Origin: Lachnospiraceae bacterium
Lineage (GTDB): Bacteria > Bacillota > Clostridia > Lachnospirales > Lachnospiraceae
Direction of reading: 5' to 3'
Assembly: GCA_017477805.1 (NCBI GenBank)
Contig: JAFUUM010000177.1
Coordinates: 1 to 6,533, forward strand
Length of the DNA: 6,533 bases
Made by a program: the position numbers and the translations under genes. Within the stretch, counting starts at the first letter, position 1, and each line of letters starts with the position of its first letter. The notes beneath the pieces were generated by a model, which saw only the letters and a program-made list of their open reading frames with translations, was not told the DNA's origin and did no database searches. Positions 1-6,233 of the stretch are shown piece by piece.

Positions 1-312
1 GAACTGGGGAGCAAACCGGATCTCGGTATGGAAGGTATCTTCCGAGTAAAGTTCTCTGATCAGCGCCGCGGTTGCAACGGAAAGACATTCCTGAGACTGC
101 AGAAGTCTGATGGGAAGATCAAAACATTTCAGATACTCTTCCAGGGAAGTACAGCCTTCCGGAACCGTAAACAGTTTCCGGATCTCCTTTTCATCTTTTC
201 CATAGTCAAGCCCGCTCAGTTCATATAATCCCGGAAGGACTCCGTAGGGAAGGGAGCCGTCCAGATGAAGATGAAGATCGGACTTTCCGCTTTTATATTT
301 TGTAAGATCCAT
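1..312 (-). CDS. add: Adenosine deaminase, N-terminal part (gene runs off the left edge)
   Basis: Reading the minus strand from the ATG at 312-310 gives 104 codons without a stop up to the window edge, so the 3' two thirds of the gene is missing. Adenosine deaminases hydrolyse adenosine or deoxyadenosine to inosine and ammonia in the cytoplasm, for purine salvage. Visible support: the metal-binding HxH in LHLHLDGSL (residues 13-21, His14 and His16), the PEGCTSLEEYLKCFDLP stretch (51-67), and EIRFAPQ (97-103); all three are typical of bacterial Add. Full-length members have roughly 330 residues; the remaining metal ligands and the catalytic Glu would lie outside the window. The start is fixed by AAGGAG (324-319) six bases upstream. 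That site overlaps the leuB stop codon, and leuB ends only 10 bases before this ATG, so the two genes are surely co-transcribed. A related aminohydrolase (adenine or aminofutalosine deaminase) is possible but less likely. Confidence 0.88.
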   Translation of the reverse strand, partial: MDLTKYKSGKSDLHLHLDGSLPYGVLPGLYELSGLDYGKDEKEIRKLFTVPEGCTSLEEYLKCFDLPIRLLQSQECLSVATAALIRELYSEDTFHTEIRFAPQF

Positions 313-318
313 AGGTTT

Positions 319-324
319 CTCCTT
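319..324 (-). promoter_or_regulatory. Ribosome binding site of the deaminase gene, overlapping the leuB stop
   Basis: The minus strand reads TAAGGAGAAACCTATG: the leuB stop TAA shares two bases with the AAGGAG site, and the ATG follows six bases later. A ribosome finishing leuB sits on this site, so re-initiation (translational coupling) is likely. It also fixes the start of the deaminase. Confidence 0.75.
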
Positions 325-1408
325 ATTTGATCCGTGCGGCGATCAGGTCTCCCATCTCGCTGCAGCTTACTTTTTGACAACCCTCGGACCAGATATCACC
401 GTTCCGAAATCCTTCAGTAAGAACCTGACGAACGGCATCTTCGATGGCGTCAGCTTCTTTGCCAAGATCAAAACTGTATCGCAGCATCATAGCAGCCGAA
501 AGGATCGTAGCGATGGGATTTGCGATATTTTGTCCCGAAATATCCGGAGCGGATCCGTGACTGGGTTCATAAAGACCGAAGCTGGTATCATTTAAGCTTG
601 CAGAGGAAAGCATTCCGATGGATCCCGTGATCATGGAAGCTTCATCCGATAAGATATCGCCAAACATGTTCTCTGTCAGGATCACATCGAACTGAGCCGG
701 ATCCTTTACAAGCTGCATGGCGCAATTATCTACCAGCATATGCTCCAGCGTTACATCAGGATAATCCGCCGCCACTTCATTGACAACGGTTCTCCAAAGT
801 CTGGAGGAATCCAGGACATTGGCTTTATCCACGCTGGTGACTTTCTTTCTTCTCTTTCTTGCCACATCAAAACCGCGAATGGCGATGCGGCGAATCTCCT
901 CTTCATTATAAGAAAGAGTATCCACTGCTGTTCGAATACCGTTTTCCACGGTGGTATGACGCTCTCCGAAATACAGACCGCCGGTAAGTTCCCGCATGAT
1001 CAGCAGATCAAAGCCTGCTTCCCCAACTGCTTCCTTCAAAGGACAGGCTGCAGCCAGTTCTTTATAAAGATAAGCCGGGCGAAGGTTTGCAAATAAGTTC
1101 AGGGATTTTCTTAGTTTTAAAAGTCCGGCTTCCGGGCGCTTTTCCGGAGGCAGCTGATACCAGGGGGATGTGGAGGTGTTTCCTCCGATGGAACCCATCA
1201 ATACCGCATCCGCACTCTTGCAAGCTGCGATTGCTTCCTCTGTCAACGGTTCCCCGCAGGCATCGATGGAACAGCCGCCCATCAAAACATCCTCATATAC
1301 AAAGGTATGACCATAGGTTTTGCAAACGGCATCTAAAACCTTTCTTGCTTCTTTGACGATCTCCGGTCCGATGCCGTCTCCGGAGATCACTGCGATCCTC
1401 TTTTCCAT
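323..1408 (-). CDS. leuB: 3-isopropylmalate dehydrogenase
   Basis: LeuB catalyses the third step of leucine synthesis: NAD-dependent oxidation and decarboxylation of 3-isopropylmalate to 2-oxoisocaproate, as a cytoplasmic dimer. The 361-residue protein has the usual family length and is intact. Visible motifs: GDGIGPEI (10-17), GSIGG (72-76), substrate-binding arginines Arg100, Arg110 and Arg139, Tyr146 in GGLYFGER, Lys195 in SVDKANVL, Asp227, and metal ligands Asp251 and Asp255 in NMFGDILSDEAS. HGSAPDI (284-290) with Asp289 marks NAD and not NADP use. RPEAGLLKLRKSLNLFANLRP separates it from isocitrate dehydrogenase and is typical of LeuB. GAGGAG lies 7 bases before the ATG. The gene follows a terminator, so it needs its own promoter in the 48-base AT-rich stretch upstream or partial read-through; I could not pick a convincing -35/-10 pair. 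No T-box or leader-peptide attenuator fits there. Neither leuA nor leuCD is adjacent in this window; the deaminase gene follows directly. Confidence 0.97.
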   Translation of the reverse strand: MEKRIAVISGDGIGPEIVKEARKVLDAVCKTYGHTFVYEDVLMGGCSIDACGEPLTEEAIAACKSADAVLMGSIGGNTSTSPWYQLPPEKRPEAGLLKLRKSLNLFANLRPAYLYKELAAACPLKEAVGEAGFDLLIMRELTGGLYFGERHTTVENGIRTAVDTLSYNEEEIRRIAIRGFDVARKRRKKVTSVDKANVLDSSRLWRTVVNEVAADYPDVTLEHMLVDNCAMQLVKDPAQFDVILTENMFGDILSDEASMITGSIGMLSSASLNDTSFGLYEPSHGSAPDISGQNIANPIATILSAAMMLRYSFDLGKEADAIEDAVRQVLTEGFRNGDIWSEGCQKVSCSEMGDLIAARIK

Positions 1409-1447
1409 AAGTTAACTCCTCATATAACACTTATCTTTTTGATTTAT

Positions 1448-1478
1448 ATACAACAAAACCCCGGTCATGACCGGGGTT
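1448..1478 (-). terminator. Rho-independent terminator after yajC
   Basis: Positions 1457-1478 are a perfect 22-bp palindrome with core CCCCGGTCATGACCGGGG. As RNA from the minus strand this folds into a 9-bp GC-rich stem with a four-base CATG loop, followed at once by TTTTGTTGT. It begins 8 bases after the yajC stop codon. The other strand has no T tract after the stem, so termination is expected only for leftward transcription. It separates the aroC-tgt-yajC unit from leuB. Confidence 0.88.
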
Positions 1479-1486
1479 CCGAGTTC

Positions 1487-1795
1487 TTAGTTGGCTTCGG
1501 CCTTTTCTACCTGAGCGATGGCTGATTTCTTCATGGGAATGCGGCAGTTCTTATTGTTACCGAATTCTACAATAACGGTATCTTCCGTAATATCGATGAC
1601 GATGCCGTAAAAGCCTCCCTGTGTGCAGATCGCATCTCCGATCTCAAGTGCTTCCAGCATGGACTGCATTCTCTTCTGCTCTTTCTTCTGAGGTCTGGAA
1701 ATGAAGAAATAGAAGAAAACAAACATGATCACTAAGGTGATCAGCATGGTAATGCTGGTATAAGCGGTCTCAGTACCGGTGAGTAAAATATTCAT
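1487..1795 (-). CDS. yajC: Sec translocase accessory subunit YajC
   Basis: YajC is a small single-span membrane protein that associates with SecDF and the SecYEG channel in protein export; it is not essential in species tested. The 102-residue product matches the family's usual size of about 85-115. It has a short outside N-terminus, one membrane segment at about residues 14-33 (SITMLITLVIMFVFFYFFIS), then the family's basic stretch RPQKKEQKR (34-42). After that comes the conserved cytoplasmic domain containing EIGDAICTQGGFYGIV (51-66), equivalent to the usual GDxVxTxGGxxGxV. GAGAGGAG lies 9 bases before the ATG. It lies 84 bases downstream of tgt, a pairing found across bacteria, but the usual partners secD and secF do not follow; a terminator and leuB do. 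The gap holds a candidate promoter, so yajC may be made both from tgt read-through and on its own. Confidence 0.95.
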   Translation of the reverse strand: MNILLTGTETAYTSITMLITLVIMFVFFYFFISRPQKKEQKRMQSMLEALEIGDAICTQGGFYGIVIDITEDTVIVEFGNNKNCRIPMKKSAIAQVEKAEAN

Positions 1796-1832
1796 TTGGG
1801 TAAACTCCTCTCAATTAAAAATATCTTTCAAA

Positions 1833-1861
1833 ATCATACACAAAATCCGTAAGGAATACAA
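1833..1861 (-). promoter_or_regulatory. Candidate sigma-70-type promoter for yajC
   Basis: In the tgt-yajC gap the minus strand has TTGTAT (1861-1856), a 17-base spacer, and TATGAT (1838-1833). The -10 matches TATAAT at five of six positions and the spacer is optimal; the -35 matches TTGACA only at its first three bases. A start near 1826 would leave a leader of about 30 bases carrying the GAGAGGAG site. This is a pattern match only; the surrounding AT-richness makes chance matches possible. Confidence 0.4.
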
Positions 1862-1879
1862 GATGTTGGGGTATTGTTT

Positions 1880-3016
1880 CTAATCTTCCCCTTCTGCCAT
1901 GGAGGCCAGCTTGTGTTTTTTATACAGTGCAAACTGTCCTGCATCCAGGGCATCCCGGATCTCTTTCATCATATGATTATAGAAATACAGATTATGAAGT
2001 ACACACAGACGCATACCCAGCATCTCTTTTGCTTTCAGCAGATGACGGATGTAGGCTCTGGAATATCTTCTGCAAGCAGGACACTGACAGCCCTCTTCGA
2101 TGGGACGCATGTCAGCCTCATACTTCTGATTAAAGAGATTGATCTTTCCATGATCCGTATAAACATGCCCGTGCCTTCCGTTTCGGCTGGGATATACGCA
2201 ATCAAAGAAGTCAACGCCCCGTTCCACGGCTTCCAGGATATTCTCCGGTGTACCCACGCCCATGAGGTAAGTAGGTTTGTCCTTCGGAAGATACGGAACC
2301 GTTTCTTCGAGAACATGGTACATTTCCTCGTGAGTTTCGCCTACGGCAAGACCGCCCACAGCATATCCATCCAGTTCCATTTCGGAGATCCGTTTCGCGT
2401 TTTCGATCCGGATATCATCAAAGATGGCTCCCTGGTTGATGCCGAATAAGAGCTGCTCTTTATTGATGGTCTCCTCAAGGCTGTTCAAACGCTTCATTTC
2501 TTTTTGGCAGCGTTCAAGCCATCTTACGGTACGGTCCACGGAATCCTGAACGTATTTCCGTTCCGCCCGGCTGGAGGGACATTCGTCAAAAGCCATGGCG
2601 ATTGTGGATGCCAGATGAGACTGGATCTGCATGCTCTCTTCCGGACCCATGAAGATCCGGTGTCCGTCGATATGAGACTGGAAGGTGACGCCTTCTTCCG
2701 TGATCTTCCGTAGACCCGCCAGGGAAAAGACCTGGAAACCGCCGGAATCCGTAAGGATAGGACGATGCCAGTCCATAAACCGATGAAGGCCGCCCAGTTT
2801 CGCGATCATCTCATCTCCAGTACGGACGTGAAGATGATAGGTGTTGGATAAGGCGATCTGGGTCCCGATGCCCTCTAAATCCTCGGAAGAAACAGCACCC
2901 TTGATGGCAGCCACCGTTGCGACATTCATAAACACCGGTGTCTGGACCGTGCCGTGTACGGAGGTAAATTCAGCCCTCTTTGCTCTTCCTTCCTGTGTCA
3001 AAATCTTATAAGTCAT
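1880..3016 (-). CDS. tgt: tRNA-guanine(34) transglycosylase (queuosine pathway)
   Basis: Tgt swaps guanine at the wobble position of tRNAs with GUN anticodons for the queuosine precursor preQ1. The 378-residue TIM-barrel enzyme is full length. Visible residues: Asp90 in LTDSGGFQVFSL (general base), Asp144 in MAFDECPS and Gln195 in GINQG (base recognition), GGLAVGE (221-227), and the nucleophile Asp272 in FFDCVYPSRNGRHG. The zinc site is Cys310, Cys312, Cys315 and His341. Val225 in GGLAVGE is the bacterial form; eukaryotic queuine enzymes carry Gly there, so preQ1 is the expected substrate. The start at 3016 is secure because an in-frame TGA lies six bases upstream. The gene overlaps the end of the upstream peptidase by 11 bases, and its nearest Shine-Dalgarno match (GAGGAG) is 13 bases away, which suggests coupling to upstream translation. 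yajC follows after 84 bases. Confidence 0.97.
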   Translation of the reverse strand: MTYKILTQEGRAKRAEFTSVHGTVQTPVFMNVATVAAIKGAVSSEDLEGIGTQIALSNTYHLHVRTGDEMIAKLGGLHRFMDWHRPILTDSGGFQVFSLAGLRKITEEGVTFQSHIDGHRIFMGPEESMQIQSHLASTIAMAFDECPSSRAERKYVQDSVDRTVRWLERCQKEMKRLNSLEETINKEQLLFGINQGAIFDDIRIENAKRISEMELDGYAVGGLAVGETHEEMYHVLEETVPYLPKDKPTYLMGVGTPENILEAVERGVDFFDCVYPSRNGRHGHVYTDHGKINLFNQKYEADMRPIEEGCQCPACRRYSRAYIRHLLKAKEMLGMRLCVLHNLYFYNHMMKEIRDALDAGQFALYKKHKLASMAEGED

Positions 3017-4052
3017 AGATCAGTACAAACTCCTCTAAGGTAATCTCATTTTCGGTAATGATTTTTGCGGCGGCCTTTCCAACATACCGGAAATGCCAGG
3101 GTTCAAATTCGATACCCGTGATCTCTTCTTTTCCAAGGGGGTATCTTAAGATAAAACCGTATTCCGCACAGTGTTCCGCAAGCCATTTGCCTTCTTCCGT
3201 ATCACCGAAGCCTGCATTTAACTGCTTATAGTCCGGTGCATAAATATCCAGAGCAAGACCGATCTCGTGTTCACTGGATCCCGGCACCGTTACCGCCTGT
3301 GATGACAGTCTGTATGCCTCCAGATAGGAATAGCCCTTGTTCATGAACCGGTTGATCTTTTTCTGGAACAGTTCCACCTGATGGACGTGAGTTCGATAGG
3401 GAGAACAGATCTCCAAAGAAATCCCATCGTTCTTGGCCTGCTTTAACATATCCATCAGATCCGGGATGATCCGCTCATCGCACTTTAGATATCCCGTGAT
3501 ATTCCCAAGGGTAAAGGTGTAATCTTCGGGAATTGGATGCTGTTTATTGACGAGGATCAGGTTCCAGTCCCCTTTGTGAAAGCCGTAGTTCTGTGTGGCC
3601 ACCGTAGCGGAAACGGAATATTCCGCATTTGAGAGGATCTCGTCCATGGAATAACCGCCGGCTTCCTTAGCCATGGATGCATCATCCACCGTCAGATGAT
3701 CCACTTCCTCATCCGTCAGCGTTGCAGGGTCTCCTGCAAAATACACGTTTTCCGCGCTCTCTCCCGTATATTCATCTTCCAGTACTTCCGTTTCCTCTAT
3801 GGTTTCCACGGAAGTCATAAAAGCAGCCTGAGCTATGTTCAAAAAAGGAGCACAAAAGCTGCAGGAAAGAATATACAAAAGAAGCGCCAGCACCATCCCC
3901 GTAACCTTGATCAGGTTATGGAACAGCAGAAAAAAAGGCATATAAAACACCATCACGATGTAATAAAACATCATGATGGGCAATTTACAAAAAGGGTGCT
4001 TATGGATCCCTCTTCGACACTTATGCAAAAATCTTTCGTGAAAAAAACTCAT
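3006..4052 (-). CDS. Membrane-anchored D-alanyl-D-alanine carboxypeptidase, VanY/M15B family
   Basis: This zinc peptidase family removes the terminal D-Ala from peptidoglycan stem peptides outside the membrane. The 348-residue protein has a basic N-terminus (1-23), two hydrophobic segments (about 24-45 and 48-70), an acidic linker (about 81-128), and a C-terminal catalytic domain (about 155-348). The catalytic motifs are complete: SPYR (217-220), SSEHEIGLALD with zinc ligands His262 and Asp269, and EFEPWHFRYVG with catalytic Glu317 and zinc ligand His320. An ATG at 4130 is in frame but lies deep inside aroC; I prefer 4052 because AGGAAG sits five bases upstream and the ATG overlaps the aroC stop as ATGA. 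The 3' end overlaps tgt by 11 bases. Nothing nearby suggests a vancomycin resistance cluster (no vanH, ligase or vanX), so a general cell-wall role is more likely than resistance. The name DacY/VanY is family-level only. The N-terminal topology is odd (see findings). Confidence 0.9.
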   Translation of the reverse strand: MSFFHERFLHKCRRGIHKHPFCKLPIMMFYYIVMVFYMPFFLLFHNLIKVTGMVLALLLYILSCSFCAPFLNIAQAAFMTSVETIEETEVLEDEYTGESAENVYFAGDPATLTDEEVDHLTVDDASMAKEAGGYSMDEILSNAEYSVSATVATQNYGFHKGDWNLILVNKQHPIPEDYTFTLGNITGYLKCDERIIPDLMDMLKQAKNDGISLEICSPYRTHVHQVELFQKKINRFMNKGYSYLEAYRLSSQAVTVPGSSEHEIGLALDIYAPDYKQLNAGFGDTEEGKWLAEHCAEYGFILRYPLGKEEITGIEFEPWHFRYVGKAAAKIITENEITLEEFVLIYDL

Positions 4053-5143
4053 AAAAACTTCCTGATCAGATCCATACGACTGCCAAGGCTGCACAATACG
4101 GCATCTGCCAATGTAACAGCCGTCATACACTCCACAACCACAACCGCTCTCGGGACGATCACGGGATCGTGACGCCCTTTGATGTTGATATCGATCTCAT
4201 TGCCTTCTTTATCAACAGTCTTCTGTGTTTGGAAGATGGAGGGAGTGGGCTTTATAAAAGCCCGAAATACAATATCATCGCCATCGGAGATGCCTCCAAG
4301 GACGCCTCCTGCGTGATTGGTCAGTTTTCCGACATTACCGTTCTTTTTGCAGAAGGGATCGTTGAATTCACTGCCCCGGGAGGACGCGGCGGAAATGCCG
4401 TCTCCCATTTCAAAGGCCTTTACGGCACCGATGGACAGGATCGCCTTACCAAGATTTGCATCCAGTTTATCAAAAACAGGCTCACCAAGACCTGCGGGGA
4501 TACCGCTTGCGCGACAGCAGATCACACCGCCCACGGAATCGTTTTCCGCTTTGCACTTGGCGATGAGATCCTCTGCCCTCTTGGACGCCTCTTCATCCGG
4601 CATACCTGTGGGCGATGAAAGAGCATACTCTGCTCTGCAATGGAAAGGATTGATCTTCACATCTCCAATGGATTCCGTATATGCCTGAACGGTGATCCCA
4701 AGTTCTTTCAAAAACAGGGCTGCTACCGCTCCGCCTGCTACTCTTGCTGCGGTCTCGCGGCCTGAGGATCTGCCCCCGCCGCGATAGTCACGAAACCCAA
4801 ACTTTTGATCAAACGTATAATCCGCATGCCCCGGCCTGTAATACCCTGCGATCTCCGAATAATCCGAAGATTGCTGGGAAGTATTACGGATCATGATGGA
4901 AATGGGGGTACCCGTTGTCTTTCCCTCAAATACGCCGCTGAGGATCTCGCACTGATCATCTTCTTTTCGGGGTGTGGAAAGGGCACTTTGGCCAGGTTTC
5001 CGTCTGTCCAGATAAGGCTGGATCAAAGCTTCCGAAATGGAAAGTCCGGCGGGAACGCCATCTACCACTACGCCGAGAGCCGGTCCGTGGGATTCTCCCC
5101 AAGTTGTGATCTGAAATTGTTTTCCGAATGTAGATCCGGCCAT
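4049..5143 (-). CDS. aroC: Chorismate synthase
   Basis: AroC converts 5-enolpyruvylshikimate 3-phosphate to chorismate, the last common step to aromatic amino acids, folate and quinone precursors. It needs reduced FMN and acts in the cytoplasm as a tetramer. The 364-residue protein has normal length and all family signatures: WGESHG (15-20, His19), LDRRKPGQS (45-53), YRPGHADYT (102-110, His106), RDYRGGGRSSGRETAARVA (118-136), GDGI (247-250), NHAGGVLGGISDG (276-288), KPTPSI (298-303) and GRHDP (323-327). The start follows AAGAGG at five-base spacing, and the lactonase-like gene ends 9 bases upstream, its TAA merging with that site. The stop codon overlaps the peptidase start. No other shikimate gene is adjacent in the window, so aroC is here a lone pathway member in a mixed operon. 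Confidence 0.98.
   Translation of the reverse strand: MAGSTFGKQFQITTWGESHGPALGVVVDGVPAGLSISEALIQPYLDRRKPGQSALSTPRKEDDQCEILSGVFEGKTTGTPISIMIRNTSQQSSDYSEIAGYYRPGHADYTFDQKFGFRDYRGGGRSSGRETAARVAGGAVAALFLKELGITVQAYTESIGDVKINPFHCRAEYALSSPTGMPDEEASKRAEDLIAKCKAENDSVGGVICCRASGIPAGLGEPVFDKLDANLGKAILSIGAVKAFEMGDGISAASSRGSEFNDPFCKKNGNVGKLTNHAGGVLGGISDGDDIVFRAFIKPTPSIFQTQKTVDKEGNEIDINIKGRHDPVIVPRAVVVVECMTAVTLADAVLCSLGSRMDLIRKFL
4058..4063 (-). promoter_or_regulatory. Ribosome binding site that fixes the peptidase start
   Basis: AGGAAG lies five bases before the ATG at 4052, inside the last codons of aroC. With the ATGA overlap of the aroC stop and the peptidase start, it supports this start over the ATG 78 bases upstream and indicates stop-start coupling. 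Confidence 0.75.
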
Positions 5144-5152
5144 AATAACCTC

Positions 5153-6232
5153 TTATCCTTCAATCTTGTGGAAGTTTACGCAGTTGGGTGCTTCCACAGG
5201 CAATTCCTTATGGTTCATGACAAGAAGACCTTTTTCCATGTCAACGCTGAAGAAGGTCATGGTATTGGACTCATGGTTTAAGGAGATCAGATGTCTGTTA
5301 TCCGGGAACAACGCAGCATCCTTGGGATACTCGCCGGAAATGGGCAGGCAGATCTTCTGGGTAAGAAGACCGGTCTTCTTATCGATCTCAAAAACAACGG
5401 CACTGTTATCGCCCGCTGCGGAAGAAACCAGATATTTGAAATCAAAGGATAAGGTCAGCGCGGAAGAAGCATCGTTACCGGGAACAAAATCCTGTACGGT
5501 CTTGATCTGCTGGATCTTTTCAAAATCCACCACACCGTTCTCATCCTTGTATTCGTAAACATCGATGGTGTTCTGGATCTCATGGAGGATGTAAACATAC
5601 TTGCCGTCCTGAGAGAACTTCACCATCTTCGGTGCAGACTCCTGATCACTGCGGATAATGTCCGCCAGTTTTAACTTACCGGTATTGTGATCGATGGAAT
5701 AAACGTTAACATGATCCATACCGTAGTCGCAGGCAAAAAGGTATTTATTATCACGGTTTGTCTTTACGCATGTCACGTGAGGCCGGAAATTACGCTCTGC
5801 GATATTTCCCATACCCTTACAGTAGATCTCATCCGTGATCTCACCGATGCTCCCGTCGTCATGTAAGCGAAGAGCCGTGATCTTTCCGTCATGATAGCCT
5901 GCTGTAAACAGGAACTTATCATAATAATCCGTGGAAAGATAGCATCCTCTCATCCCGTTGATGGACGCGGTATTGATCTTGGAAAGGGATCCGTCCTTAT
6001 TGATCTTAAAGGATTCAACGCCGGCATCGGTAATGGAATAGAGATACTTCTGGTTATGAGCTACCGTAAGGTAAGATGCATTACTGATCTCCACCTGATC
6101 TTTCTCTGTCAGATATCCGTTTTCAAGATCCACGTCGTAGATACGGATACCGTAATTGTTCTTATGCCCGGAAGTATAAGAAGAAATATAAGCTACGTAT
6201 TTGTCCTGTTTAGCAGCTGCCTGTTTCGCCAT
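5153..6232 (-). CDS. Seven-bladed beta-propeller lactonase-family protein (6-phosphogluconolactonase-like)
   Basis: The 359-residue protein fits the Pfam Lactonase family (PF10282; relatives include E. coli Pgl/YbhE and fungal carboxymuconate cyclase). It opens with KYVAYISSYTSG (11-22) and shows repeating blades whose starts read RPHVTCV (150-156), APKMVKFSQDGKYVYIL (200-216), YPKDAALFPDNRHLISLNH (302-320) and APNCVNF (348-354), each followed by a turn such as NTGKLKL, KKTGLL or EKGLL. There is no signal peptide, so it should act in the cytoplasm. Characterised relatives hydrolyse 6-phosphogluconolactone in the oxidative pentose phosphate route, but this copy is divergent. His152 and Glu218 are kept, while arginines of the usual PRH and SNRG motifs appear replaced (Lys202 and Ala273). 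The substrate therefore stays open. GGGGAGG lies 9 bases before the ATG. The upstream gene ends one base before this start and aroC follows after 9 bases, so it belongs to the operon. Confidence 0.82.
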   Translation of the reverse strand: MAKQAAAKQDKYVAYISSYTSGHKNNYGIRIYDVDLENGYLTEKDQVEISNASYLTVAHNQKYLYSITDAGVESFKINKDGSLSKINTASINGMRGCYLSTDYYDKFLFTAGYHDGKITALRLHDDGSIGEITDEIYCKGMGNIAERNFRPHVTCVKTNRDNKYLFACDYGMDHVNVYSIDHNTGKLKLADIIRSDQESAPKMVKFSQDGKYVYILHEIQNTIDVYEYKDENGVVDFEKIQQIKTVQDFVPGNDASSALTLSFDFKYLVSSAAGDNSAVVFEIDKKTGLLTQKICLPISGEYPKDAALFPDNRHLISLNHESNTMTFFSVDMEKGLLVMNHKELPVEAPNCVNFHKIEG

Positions 6233-6233
6233 T

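Noticed and set aside
28..228. A 66-codon plus-strand open frame at the left edge.
   Set aside because: The opposite strand encodes the adenosine deaminase N-terminus with HxHxDGS and EIRFAPQ motifs, which fully explains this stretch.
841..860. A 20-base pure pyrimidine run (purine on the coding strand), considered as a triplex or slippage site.
   Set aside because: It encodes the basic stretch ARKRRKKV that precedes SVDKANVL in ordinary LeuB proteins, and the frame is intact.
1457..1478. The 22-bp palindrome as an operator or phage attachment site.
   Set aside because: Its position right after the yajC stop, GC-rich stem and following T tract on the transcribed strand are fully explained by a terminator.
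1874..2449. A 191-codon open frame on the plus strand opposite tgt.
   Set aside because: It is fully antisense to a well-supported gene, its translation shows no recognisable domain, and it has no supporting operon context; it is a shadow of the tgt codons.
3006..4052. The VanY-type gene as part of a glycopeptide resistance cluster.
   Set aside because: No vanH, D-Ala-D-Lac ligase, vanX or two-component regulator is in the window, and the neighbours are housekeeping genes.
4053..4130. A 26-residue N-terminal extension of the VanY-type peptidase starting at the ATG at 4130.
   Set aside because: It lies wholly inside aroC in another frame, has no good ribosome binding site, and the ATG at 4052 has AGGAAG at five-base spacing plus an ATGA overlap with the aroC stop.
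3696..4618. Long plus-strand open frames opposite the peptidase gene and aroC.
   Set aside because: They are antisense to intact genes with complete family motifs, and the predicted peptides look like random, basic or low-complexity shadow products.
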